Made by a program: the position numbers and the translations under genes. Positions 20,615-28,536 of a stretch of 64,000 bases of DNA are shown in pieces. This DNA comes from CAZKNF01 sp964554105 (GTDB lineage: Bacteria; Bacteroidota; Rhodothermia; Rhodothermales; VXPQ01), in the NCBI GenBank assembly GCA_964554105.1, contig CAZKNF010000001.1, positions 1 through 64,000 of the forward strand, written 5' to 3'. Each line of letters opens with the position of its first letter. Positions within the stretch are counted from its first letter, which is position 1. The notes beneath the pieces were generated by a model. That model had not been told where the DNA came from and did no database searches. It was given only the letters and a program-made list of their open reading frames with translations.

Positions 20615-22166
20615 ACTCGTATACCTCCTTTCGATCCGACCGTCCGTAAACTGCTGTCAAGAGCTTCAGCTTGTGCTGAATGGCCTCCGTCAATTGATCC
20701 TCGCGATATCGCCACGCCCAGTTGCCGGCGCTCTGCCCGGGGACGTTCATCCGTGCACCGCTGTCGAGCCCGAGCACATCCTGCATGGGGTATACGACGA
20801 TTGTAGCCACGGATGCCATCAAGGCGCGGATGGATGCCCACTGAACTTCCTCACGGTGTGTCTCCAGCCCTAAGTACGCCCTCGCAAGCATCGTTGCCTT
20901 CATTCCAGACCCCGCCCCGTCCTTCTCCATCGCTCGCCACCATCCTACGGTAGTATCATTGTCGTGGGTGCCGGTATAGGCCACCAGGTTCGGCTTGTAA
21001 TTATGCGGCAAGAACGCGTGATGGGCATCGTCGCCGAAGGCAAACTGGAGCACGGCCATTCCCGGAAATTCAAAAGCATCCATGAGCTCCGTGACGTCGG
21101 GCGTAATCAACCCGAGGTCTTCGGCGACGAGCGGGAGTGTTCCCAATGATTCTTCAATGGATGCAAAAAGCGCCTCGCCCGGGCCGTCAACCCAGCGGCC
21201 ATGAATGGCGGTCTCCTCGGAAGCCGGGATTTCCCAGTACCCAGCGAACCCCCGAAAATGATCAAGGCGAACGAAATCGACGAGGCCTAAAACGCTCTCA
21301 AACCGGCGCGTCCACCATTTGTATCCTCGCTCCCGCATGAGATCCCATCTGTAAATCGGGTTTCCCCATCGCTGGCCGGTCTCACTGAAATAATCCGGAG
21401 GCACGCCGGCCACGACCGTGCTGCGTCCCGAATCATCCAAATAAAAGAGGTTCGAGTGTGCCCAGACGTCTGCGCTGTCATGTGCGACGTAGATGGGCAG
21501 ATCACCGAACAGCCGTACGCCGCGCTCATTGCAGTACGTCCGCAAGCGATGCCACTGCCGGTAGAAGAGAAACTGATTAAACTCGTGCTCGTCGATGGCC
21601 GCGCGATATTGTGCTCGTGCCTCTTTGAGCATTGACTCGTCGCGGGATGCCAGCCCATGCGGCCAGTCCGTCCACGCTGCACCGTCGTAGGCGTCTTTCA
21701 GCGCCATAAAGAGGGTGTAATCGGCCAACCAATAGGCGTTCGTCTCGCGAAATCGCGTGAATGCTCCTTCGTCAATCCTCGAAAGACCCGATTTGAATCG
21801 ACCGAACGCGCGTGAAAGGAGTGAGGTCTTGTACTGAATGACGGACCCGAAATCGACGCGATCCTCCGAAAATGCCGGCGCCGTTCTTAGATCATCATGA
21901 TTCAGCAATTGCTCGTGCAATAGCACGTCAGGGCTGATAAAAAGCGGGTTGCCCGCAAACGTGGACGGGCTTGAATACGGCGAATTGCCGAGACCGACCG
22001 GAACGAGGGGGAGCACCTGCCAAACACGTTGGCCCGTCGATACCAGAAAATCGGCGAATCGATACGCACACGGGCCGAGATCGCCGATCCCATACTTCCC
22101 CGGAAGGGAGGAAAGATGCAGCAAGATGCCGCTTGATCGAGGCATTCGAAGGGGCGAATCGTTCAT
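20595..22166 (-). CDS. malQ: 4-alpha-glucanotransferase (amylomaltase)
   Basis: GH77 enzyme that disproportionates maltooligosaccharides, providing chains long enough for TreY and GlgE. Family motifs are SSGILLHLSSLPGKYGIGDLG at the start, PLVPVGLGNSPYSSPS, VRLDHFRGFAGYWEIP with the nucleophilic Asp, LVAEDLGLITPDV with the acid/base Glu, and YTGTHDNDTTVGWW. The ATG at 22166 gives 523 residues, the usual amylomaltase size, and sits 4 bp after the stop of the upstream PH-domain gene. A longer frame from 22232 would overlap that gene by 62 bp and adds an Arg-rich tail without homology. It is third in a tightly packed minus operon. Confidence 0.95.
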   Translation of the reverse strand: MNDSPLRMPRSSGILLHLSSLPGKYGIGDLGPCAYRFADFLVSTGQRVWQVLPLVPVGLGNSPYSSPSTFAGNPLFISPDVLLHEQLLNHDDLRTAPAFSEDRVDFGSVIQYKTSLLSRAFGRFKSGLSRIDEGAFTRFRETNAYWLADYTLFMALKDAYDGAAWTDWPHGLASRDESMLKEARAQYRAAIDEHEFNQFLFYRQWHRLRTYCNERGVRLFGDLPIYVAHDSADVWAHSNLFYLDDSGRSTVVAGVPPDYFSETGQRWGNPIYRWDLMRERGYKWWTRRFESVLGLVDFVRLDHFRGFAGYWEIPASEETAIHGRWVDGPGEALFASIEESLGTLPLVAEDLGLITPDVTELMDAFEFPGMAVLQFAFGDDAHHAFLPHNYKPNLVAYTGTHDNDTTVGWWRAMEKDGAGSGMKATMLARAYLGLETHREEVQWASIRALMASVATIVVYPMQDVLGLDSGARMNVPGQSAGNWAWRYREDQLTEAIQHKLKLLTAVYGRSDRKEVYEYGAGED

Positions 22167-22170
22167 TCTA

Positions 22171-23805
22171 TCACTGGATCGTGTGCGCCGAATTCGAAAA
22201 TAGAACCTCGAAATCCTGGTAAAGGGCTTCAAAGCGAAGTTGCGCTTCAGCCTCGGGAAGATCTACGATGACGGGATGCGCCATCGCCGCGGAACCAGGT
22301 GTGTCGACGTAAAGAGACTGGAGGCCGAGCCGACGCTGAAAAAGAGTCTGTGTAAGGTAAAATACCTGGAATCGCTCAAACGGAAGAACCCACGTATGTC
22401 GCCGAAAAACCCCCCTTCGCACAAACAGGTGTGATTCCCGCACGTCAAACCCATGGTTTCGGTATTGCTGATCCGCGAACGCATAGAGCAGCGGCGTCGC
22501 GAGCAGAAGCCATGGCCCCCAAGTCCAGAAGTACGTCGATACCGCTGTAATGACCATCAGTCCAAATGTATAGCGGAAGAATGCTCGGCGGATCATGAGT
22601 TTCGAGACGGGCTTGAAAGCCTCCGGCAGCGTAAACGGCCGAATGACGCGCGCAATCGCGAGGACTTCATCCAGCCGAGCGAATGGGGCGGCGACGCGAT
22701 ATCCCCGGTCATTCGGATCGAATCCCATCGTTTGCAGCTCCAACCGATACCAGCCGAAGGCTCGCATCATGGGATTCGTGCGGATGATCACTGCCTGTAT
22801 CTTCTTTAGAGGAATGGTTCCTTCCGAGACCGTGAGCAGACCGTGCTTGATGTGAAGCTTGTCGTCTTCATATTCGATTCGGAAGCCGTAGAACCGGTTT
22901 AGATTCGTGAGGATTCCGGTAATCCACGCCAGTGAACCGACCACGAAAATTGTGGTGAATACAATGAGGATCGGAGATGTCCTTAGCAGCTCGTTGAACG
23001 CTTCAAGACGGTTTCCGGACAGCCATCGGGCGACTTCATCAGGCTCGAGACCGAGATACTCCGTCAGCGTAAATATCATAGCGATATACAGAAGGGAGAA
23101 GCGAAACACTCCGGACAGAAGAACCCGTCCGAGTGGCATGGTATGAAGGACGTGGGGAGGCGGTGATGTGGTGCGAGGCCGGTGGGCGGGCGAAAGCTTC
23201 TCTTCCGCTCCGATCCGTCGACGCTCTTCGCCAATGCGCGGCGCTTCGGCCGGGAGGTGCTGCTCATTTACAAACTCACTCGGCCGTTCAGGCGATGTGA
23301 GCAGTCCCACGTCTTCCGGATCCACTGACGCATCCTCGCTTTTTGCTCTTTGCAGCGCCCGCACGGTCTCCCGAATCGCACGAGCACGCTCGAGGTCGAC
23401 GAACTCGATCACACCCTCAGTTGTCCTGCTACCGGCCGTCTCGATCTTGACCTTCGCCAACCCCAGAAAGCGTGGAAGCAAACTCTGTTCAATCTCAATA
23501 TTTTGGATCCGCTCGACGGGGATATTTCGGTGCTTGTACGTAAAAACCCCGCTATGTATGACGATCTCTTCGGGCGTGACTGCGTATCGGAAACGGAGGT
23601 ATTGGAGAAGCACCAGCGGCACGACTGAAATTCCGTAGATCACGACGATCGTCATCATGATCCATGTATTCGTATCTGCTCCACGGAGCACCGGCAGGAG
23701 GATAACGAGGAGGGCAGGCAGGCTAATGATCAATCGATGCGCCAGCGTAAATGGATGGAGCCGGTCCATCTCGATCGTGTCGCCGGGTTCAGGGTCCATG
23801 CTCAT
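22171..23805 (-). CDS. Large bacterial PH-domain membrane protein (YdbT-like)
   Basis: Membrane protein with repeated bPH2 domains (PF03703, formerly DUF304), here 544 residues. Hydrophobic pairs occur near 22-60 (LIISLPALLVILLPVL ... MMTIVVIYGISVVPLVLLQYL), in the middle (FSLLYIAMIFTL; ILIVFTTIFVVGSLAWI) and near 405-440, each followed by a bPH2 domain. Typical domain segments are YAVTPEEIVIHSGVFTYKHRNIPVERIQNIEIEQ, the middle IKHGLLTVSEGTIPLKKIQAV, and the third RESHLFVRRGVFRRHTWVLP. It overlaps the smaller bPH2 gene by 4 bp (ATGA), the usual YdbS/YdbT pairing. malQ begins 4 bp downstream. The function is unknown; a Bacillus pair has been linked to resistance to antimicrobial peptides, but nothing here shows that role. 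Confidence 0.85.
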   Translation of the reverse strand: MSMDPEPGDTIEMDRLHPFTLAHRLIISLPALLVILLPVLRGADTNTWIMMTIVVIYGISVVPLVLLQYLRFRYAVTPEEIVIHSGVFTYKHRNIPVERIQNIEIEQSLLPRFLGLAKVKIETAGSRTTEGVIEFVDLERARAIRETVRALQRAKSEDASVDPEDVGLLTSPERPSEFVNEQHLPAEAPRIGEERRRIGAEEKLSPAHRPRTTSPPPHVLHTMPLGRVLLSGVFRFSLLYIAMIFTLTEYLGLEPDEVARWLSGNRLEAFNELLRTSPILIVFTTIFVVGSLAWITGILTNLNRFYGFRIEYEDDKLHIKHGLLTVSEGTIPLKKIQAVIIRTNPMMRAFGWYRLELQTMGFDPNDRGYRVAAPFARLDEVLAIARVIRPFTLPEAFKPVSKLMIRRAFFRYTFGLMVITAVSTYFWTWGPWLLLATPLLYAFADQQYRNHGFDVRESHLFVRRGVFRRHTWVLPFERFQVFYLTQTLFQRRLGLQSLYVDTPGSAAMAHPVIVDLPEAEAQLRFEALYQDFEVLFSNSAHTIQ

Positions 23806-24293
23806 ACCGCATCTTCCAGAACATAATGCTTCAGCTCGTCACGAAGCGCCTGTGCATCATCATATCGAAGGCCTGGAAGCACTACTTCTGAGCTCCTCGA
23901 CCCTGCCGTATGGACGATGAGCTTCCCGAGCTCGAACTCACGTTCAACAATGTCCTGAGACACGTCCAGATGCTGAATTCGACGGAGGGGGACGACGGTT
24001 CGCACTCGGTTCAGTATTCCTCGTTCCAGATACAGCTCTTCTTGCCTGAGATCGAAACGCCAGAATCGGTATCGCAGGTTCGGCAGGAAGATGGTCAAAG
24101 CCGATCCGACTAGCAGCACGATCAGTGCGGTTGACCCGAACGGCAGCCAACGATCGTCTGCGCCAAAGTACGTGATCGTCTCGTATGTGACTGCACCGCC
24201 GAATACGAGGAGCCAGAAGAGGCCCAACTTGATTCGCCACACCGTCTTTACCTCTGGGGCGAGAGGTCTCAAGATGGCCTCTTCTTGCTCCAT
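23802..24293 (-). CDS. Small bacterial PH-domain membrane protein (YdbS-like)
   Basis: A 163-residue protein with two N-terminal membrane segments (IKLGLFWLLVFGGAVTYET; STALIVLLVGSALTIFLP) and one bPH2 domain. That domain shows YRFWRFDLRQEELYLERG, VRTVVPLRRIQHLDVSQ and ELGKLIVHTAGSRSSEVVLPGL. The ATG at 24293 was preferred; a TTG at 24314 adds seven residues. It is the first gene of the minus operon that continues with the large PH protein (ATGA overlap), malQ, treZ and treY. Co-transcription with sugar enzymes is what the spacing shows; a functional link is not established. Confidence 0.85.
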   Translation of the reverse strand: MEQEEAILRPLAPEVKTVWRIKLGLFWLLVFGGAVTYETITYFGADDRWLPFGSTALIVLLVGSALTIFLPNLRYRFWRFDLRQEELYLERGILNRVRTVVPLRRIQHLDVSQDIVEREFELGKLIVHTAGSRSSEVVLPGLRYDDAQALRDELKHYVLEDAV

Positions 24294-24660
24294 TTGACTC
24301 AATGCCGGTCTCAATTCGGTAGTCTCACGAGGTTAATGTAGCATCTGCTTACTTAAGCAAAAACAAAGAGATGTCGTGTTTGTCGCTTCGGAAGTCCATT
24401 TCAGCCATGTTATAGATCAAAAATACATGCGTGAGGTCCCTGAACTGCCGCTTTACAGCACAAGACGCCGCGATCGGCCAAACCACGACACGCCGCCGAG
24501 ATGAATGCACAAGTAGACTCGGAGTTCTTTTGGCTCTCTTTTTGTGATGGTCCCTTCCGAAACAACGGTTGCCGATTGAACCGGTTTTTTCGGCCTGCGC
24601 GAGAGAGAAGAAGTGCTCGTCGCTACCCGAGCCTCCGCTAATTAAGTTGAATCAGCCGAT
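24294..24660. other. 367-bp divergent intergenic region
   Basis: Separates the PH-domain/malQ/tre operon from the membrane-tethered response regulator gene. An in-frame TAA at 24643 shows the regulator frame cannot extend further upstream. I searched it for remnants of a histidine kinase (see findings) and saw none. No clear promoter or hairpin stands out apart from a short AACCGGTT palindrome near 24577. Confidence 0.4.
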
Positions 24661-25770
24661 ATGGTCCTCGCACTCATTTTTATCCCTCTAGCAGGAATTC
24701 TGGGATACATCCTTCATCGAGTGCGCATCCGCACCCTTGAACGCGAATTAGAAAGAAGCTTTGCAGGCCGGTTGCGAGTTCATCGTCCGTTGCGCGCGGT
24801 AGTAGAAAGCCGAACGGGAGAAATAAAAGCGCCGGCTACTGTGGAAGGCTCCCGAATCGATCGTGCGCCGAGCGAATTGATCGTACCGGAATTGGTAGCG
24901 CCTCCAGCGGAGCACCCGAAAATTTCTGAATCAACCGATAGTATGAGCGGAGATGGGTACGGTGGCGTGGCGCAGGAGGTGATGACGGTATCACAGAATC
25001 AAGCTGATAAGAAGACGACGGTACTGATCGTGGATGATCATCCCGGGACGTGCGCTTATCTATCCTATGCGCTCCGTAAACATCATCGGGTTATTGAGGC
25101 GACGAACGGTGAAGAGGCACTCGAGATTGTCAAAGACATTGATCCCGATCTCGTAGTAAGCGACATCATGATGCCGGTAATGGACGGGAACGAATTGTGT
25201 CGCTCTATCAAGTCGAATGCGAGCCTTAATCACGTCCCCGTATTTCTCGTCACTGCCAGTGCGGTACCTACATTGAAGCATGAAGGACTTGAATCCGGCG
25301 CGGACGACTATCTCGTGAAGCCGTTTGACCTGAAAGAAGCCGTCATTCGCATCAATAACGCGATCAAGATGCGCAGCGAGCTTCGCCGGCGCTTCAGCCG
25401 CGAAGTCGTGATCAAGCCGACGGACATCAAAGTCACTTCAGCCGAAGAGGCCTTCCTTATCAGAGCGCGCGAGATCGTCGAAGAGCATATCGATGACGGG
25501 AACTTCAGTGTTCAAGATCTTGCCTCGGAGTTCGCTTTGAGCTCGCGCCAGTTGCAGCGACGGCTTCGAGAGACGGTTGATCAATCACCCGTCGAGTTCA
25601 TTCGCACACTGCGGCTTCATCGCGCGGCCCAGCTTCTTGCAGGGAATTTCGGCAACGTCTCAGAGGTTGCCTACTCGGTAGGCTTCACAAGTCTTTCCTA
25701 TTTCGCCAAGTGTTTCCGAGAGCAATTCGGCTCCTCACCGTCGGAATTCAAGGCACGCCAGGCAGCGTAA
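24661..25770 (+). CDS. Membrane-anchored response regulator with AraC-type DNA-binding domain
   Basis: A 369-residue transcription regulator with an unusual layout. One hydrophobic segment lies at residues 2-19 (VLALIFIPLAGILGYILH), followed by a basic stretch (RVRIRTLERELERSF) and a linker of about 90 residues. The receiver domain covers about 118-235 with acidic pair Asp125/126, phospho-acceptor Asp168 in VVSDIMMPVMDG, Thr198 and Lys220 (YLVKPF). The AraC HTH domain (about 270-369) has VQDLASEFALSSRQLQRRL and VAYSVGFTSLSYFAKCFREQFG. The order TM, basic segment, REC, AraC matches the end of hybrid two-component systems with the sensor and kinase domains missing. Whether it is tethered in vivo and which kinase acts on it are unknown. 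Confidence 0.88.
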   Translation: MVLALIFIPLAGILGYILHRVRIRTLERELERSFAGRLRVHRPLRAVVESRTGEIKAPATVEGSRIDRAPSELIVPELVAPPAEHPKISESTDSMSGDGYGGVAQEVMTVSQNQADKKTTVLIVDDHPGTCAYLSYALRKHHRVIEATNGEEALEIVKDIDPDLVVSDIMMPVMDGNELCRSIKSNASLNHVPVFLVTASAVPTLKHEGLESGADDYLVKPFDLKEAVIRINNAIKMRSELRRRFSREVVIKPTDIKVTSAEEAFLIRAREIVEEHIDDGNFSVQDLASEFALSSRQLQRRLRETVDQSPVEFIRTLRLHRAAQLLAGNFGNVSEVAYSVGFTSLSYFAKCFREQFGSSPSEFKARQAA

Positions 25771-25809
25771 GTTGCTGGCCACGCCCACTATCTGAGTGAC
25801 ACGTCACCG

Positions 25810-25849
25810 GCAGCATGCTCCGGGGTTTTCGAACCTTGGGGCATGCTGC
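25810..25849 (+). terminator. Two-tier hairpin after the response regulator gene
   Basis: Outer 9-bp inverted repeat GCAGCATGC / GCATGCTGC (25810-25818 and 25841-25849) encloses an inner GGTT-TTCG-AACC stem with a TTCG loop. It begins 40 nt after the regulator's stop codon. There is no U-tract, so an intrinsic terminator is uncertain; it could also stabilise the mRNA 3' end. The pairing itself is plain in the sequence. Confidence 0.45.
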
Positions 25850-26012
25850 ATTTCAGCTGGCCTTGAATCAGCTTCTCGTCATGCAGCCGCCCAACCCCGC
25901 AAGCGGGAATCTCGTCGATCCGTGCTCGGTGGAGCTATTTTCCTCCACTCTCACAACTATTTAACTAGGAATCTGTAATTAGGAACGAAACGAAGCGAGA
26001 TCGCATGACTCT

Positions 26013-26036
26013 GTGGTTTACCCAGTGGTTTACCCA
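26013..26036 (+). repeat. Perfect 12-bp tandem repeat just before egtB
   Basis: Two adjacent copies of GTGGTTTACCCA (26013-26024 and 26025-26036) end 8 nt before the egtB ATG at 26045 and occupy the place of a ribosome binding site. They could be a regulator-binding site, a translational control element or a small duplication. No function can be read from the sequence. Confidence 0.6.
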
Positions 26037-26044
26037 CTTTTTGC

Positions 26045-27427
26045 ATGACCATGAAAACGCGTGATACCGGAGAACTGGTGGGGGACACCGCGAATTCCGT
26101 CGCTAATTCATCCAACATATCCCTGCAGGATGTCGAGCCCGCCGGCGACATAGCCGTCGATTTTCGTGTGTCGCAACTGGCCGCCGAATTTTGTCGCGTC
26201 CGCTCCGTTACCGAAGTGCTCGCGGAGCCCCTCGAGACAGAAGACTATGTCGTCCAGTCGATGGAGGACGTAAGTCCGACCAAGTGGCATCTCGCCCATA
26301 CGACGTGGTTCTTCGAGGTGTTTGTTCTTCAGAAGTTCAATGAGCAATACCGGCTTCACAACCCGGACTACCCATACCTATTCAACTCCTACTATGTCCA
26401 GGCCGGTGAGCGCCACTGTCGGGATCGACGTGGATACATTTCTCGTCCGACCGTGCGCGAAGTATATGATTATAGAGCCTACGTGGACGAGCAGATGGGC
26501 GAGTTTATGGACCAGGTCACGGGCCCAACGGCCGAAGAGATTGCGGACGTGATCGAGATCGGAATTCACCACGAACAGCAGCATCAAGAGCTAATCCTGA
26601 CCGACATTAAGCACGTTCTCTCGGTGAACCCACTTAGACCCGTCTACTGCGAGGCGCCTCCGTCATACAATGCCGACATTCCGCCTCTACAATGGAAGTA
26701 TTTTCATGAGGGTCTTTACGAGATCGGATCTGGCGGCGAAGGCTTTTGTTATGACAACGAAACACCACGCCATCGTCATTTCCTCGAGGAGTTCCTTTTG
26801 GCGGATCGGCCGGTGACGAATGGCGAGTACCTGGATTTCATGAACGACGGCGGATATGAACGGCCCGAGTTGTGGCTCTCTGAAGGCTGGGCTACGGTGC
26901 AGGAGAACCAATGGACGGAGCCCTATTACTGGGAGCCTCAAAATGGACAATGGTGGGCATTTACGCTTGCCGGCATGCGTGAGGTTGCGATGCAAGAGCC
27001 GGCCTGCCACTTGAGCTATTTTGAGGCGGATGCATTCGCCCGATGGGCAGGTGCTCGTCTGCCATTCGAGCAGGAGTGGGAGATCGCAGCGCAAGAGCAG
27101 CCCGTGAGAGGCAATTTTGTCGAAACCGGCCACTTTCATCCGACGAGTTCGCCGTCCGCTATGACTTCAAATGGCGACGTCCCTCTGCACCATATGTTTG
27201 GAAATGTGTGGGAATGGACTCGGAGCCAGTACGCTCCGTATCCTCGGTATACGCCCCTCCCTGGGGCGCTAGGAGAGTACAACGGCAAATTCATGTGCAA
27301 CCAGTTCGTGTTACGCGGCGGATCCTGCGCGACATCCAGAACACATATTCGGCCTACGTATCGAAACTTCTTCCACCCGGCATCCACGTGGCAGTTCACG
27401 GGCCTGCGCCTTGCACGGGACGCCTAA
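26045..27427 (+). CDS. egtB: Ergothioneine biosynthesis sulfoxide synthase EgtB
   Basis: Non-haem iron enzyme that forms the C-S bond on hercynine with O2. The N-terminal DinB-like domain carries the iron-binding set: His85 in WHLAHTTWFFE and the HX3HXE motif His176/His180/Glu182 in GIHHEQQHQELIL. The C-terminal formylglycine-generating-like domain contains FEQEWEIAA, MFGNVWEWTRSQYAPYP and the end motif VLRGGSCATSRTHIRPTYRNFFHP. At 460 residues it is of normal length. Starts at residues 1 and 3 (MTMK) are both possible. egtD follows on the same strand. No egtA, egtC or egtE is nearby, which suggests a cysteine-using route or distant genes. Confidence 0.95.
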   Translation: MTMKTRDTGELVGDTANSVANSSNISLQDVEPAGDIAVDFRVSQLAAEFCRVRSVTEVLAEPLETEDYVVQSMEDVSPTKWHLAHTTWFFEVFVLQKFNEQYRLHNPDYPYLFNSYYVQAGERHCRDRRGYISRPTVREVYDYRAYVDEQMGEFMDQVTGPTAEEIADVIEIGIHHEQQHQELILTDIKHVLSVNPLRPVYCEAPPSYNADIPPLQWKYFHEGLYEIGSGGEGFCYDNETPRHRHFLEEFLLADRPVTNGEYLDFMNDGGYERPELWLSEGWATVQENQWTEPYYWEPQNGQWWAFTLAGMREVAMQEPACHLSYFEADAFARWAGARLPFEQEWEIAAQEQPVRGNFVETGHFHPTSSPSAMTSNGDVPLHHMFGNVWEWTRSQYAPYPRYTPLPGALGEYNGKFMCNQFVLRGGSCATSRTHIRPTYRNFFHPASTWQFTGLRLARDA

Positions 27428-27532
27428 TTGATCGCGATCGTTTAGACGACCGCACCTTCATTTCCAGGTTTCAACTTACCGAATGGACGCAGGCGCAGTC
27501 ACTCTCGCTTGCAGCGGATATTCCCGATTCAC

Positions 27533-28510
27533 ATGCGCTCACAGTCGCCAGCCAAACGTCTGCACCTTACTGATCTCGAGCCGCGGGCCGACTCCTTCAA
27601 AGAAGAAGTCATGACAGGGCTTCGTTCGGAGCCAAAAACGCTGCCATCCAAATTTCTATACGATACGCGCGGATCGGAGCTTTTCGACGCGATTTCGAAT
27701 CTGGAAGAGTACTATCTCACGCGAACAGAGCTCACCATAATGCAGGAGCATGCCGAGGAAATGGCAGATTGCCTCGGCCCGGAGTGTTTAATCGTCGAGT
27801 ACGGCAGCGGAAATAGCCTGAAAACGCGGGTTTTGCTCGCGCACCTGCAGCGGCCGTCCGGATACGTTCCGATCGACATCTCCCGCAATCAACTTCTCGA
27901 GTCTGCCGCTGAGCTGCAGCACGAATTCCCCGACATCGAGGTGTCACCCGTATGTGCGGACTATACCGACAGGTTTCAGCTGCCGGGGCCCAGTCGTGGC
28001 GTAAGCCGAATCGCTCTGTACTTTCCGGGTTCGACGATTGGGAATTTCCGCACATTGGAGGCGGGTCGGTTCTTATCTCGAATGGCTAGCGTGTGTGGAT
28101 CGGGCGGGGCTTTGCTGATCGGGGTTGATCTTGAGAAGAATCCCGAGATATTGCGCGCCGCCTATAATGATGCCCAGGGCATCACAGCAGCATTTAATAA
28201 GAACTTGCTTCGGAGAATCAATCGAGAGCTTGGGGCGAACTTCACGCTGAATGCGTTCGAGCACGAAGCCGTCTACAATGAGCAAGAAGGCCGCATCGAG
28301 ATGTATCTGGTCAGCACTGCCGATCAAGATGTGATGGTCGCCGACTGCCCGATTCGATTCGAGCGCGGCGAACGGATATGCACCGAGTACTCACAAAAGT
28401 ACTCGATTGACGGGTTTGCCGAACTCGCCCGCGGTGCAGGTTTTAGTGTCGAAAAAGTATGGACTGACCCACAACACTTCTTCAGTGTCCAACTTTTAGT
28501 GGCCGCGTAA
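27533..28510 (+). CDS. egtD: L-histidine N-alpha-methyltransferase EgtD
   Basis: SAM-dependent enzyme that trimethylates histidine to hercynine, the first ergothioneine step. The 325-residue product has the family opening LPSKFLYDTRGSELFDAISNLEEYYLTRTE, the SAM-binding VEYGSGNSLKTRVLL, YVPIDISRNQL, the FFPGSTIGNF-like LYFPGSTIGNF, GVDLEKNP and AFNKNLLRRINRELGANF. The histidine-binding IEMYLVS and TEYSQKYS are also present. The ATG at 27533 is preferred; a TTG at 27509 in the same frame adds eight residues. It lies about 105 bp after egtB on the same strand, so the two probably form one operon. Confidence 0.96.
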   Translation: MRSQSPAKRLHLTDLEPRADSFKEEVMTGLRSEPKTLPSKFLYDTRGSELFDAISNLEEYYLTRTELTIMQEHAEEMADCLGPECLIVEYGSGNSLKTRVLLAHLQRPSGYVPIDISRNQLLESAAELQHEFPDIEVSPVCADYTDRFQLPGPSRGVSRIALYFPGSTIGNFRTLEAGRFLSRMASVCGSGGALLIGVDLEKNPEILRAAYNDAQGITAAFNKNLLRRINRELGANFTLNAFEHEAVYNEQEGRIEMYLVSTADQDVMVADCPIRFERGERICTEYSQKYSIDGFAELARGAGFSVEKVWTDPQHFFSVQLLVAA

Positions 28511-28516
28511 CGGCAT

Positions 28517-28534
28517 GCCGGCGACGGCTTTTTT
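28517..28534 (+). terminator. Short terminator-like hairpin after egtD
   Basis: GCCG-GCGA-CGGC followed directly by six T residues, 7 nt after the egtD stop. The stem is only 4 bp, so it is weak, but the position between convergent genes and the T-run fit an intrinsic terminator. Confidence 0.4.
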
Positions 28535-28536
28535 CC

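Noticed and set aside
22167..22232. A longer MalQ N-terminus starting at 22232
   Set aside because: It would overlap the upstream PH-domain gene by 62 bp and is Arg-rich without amylomaltase homology.
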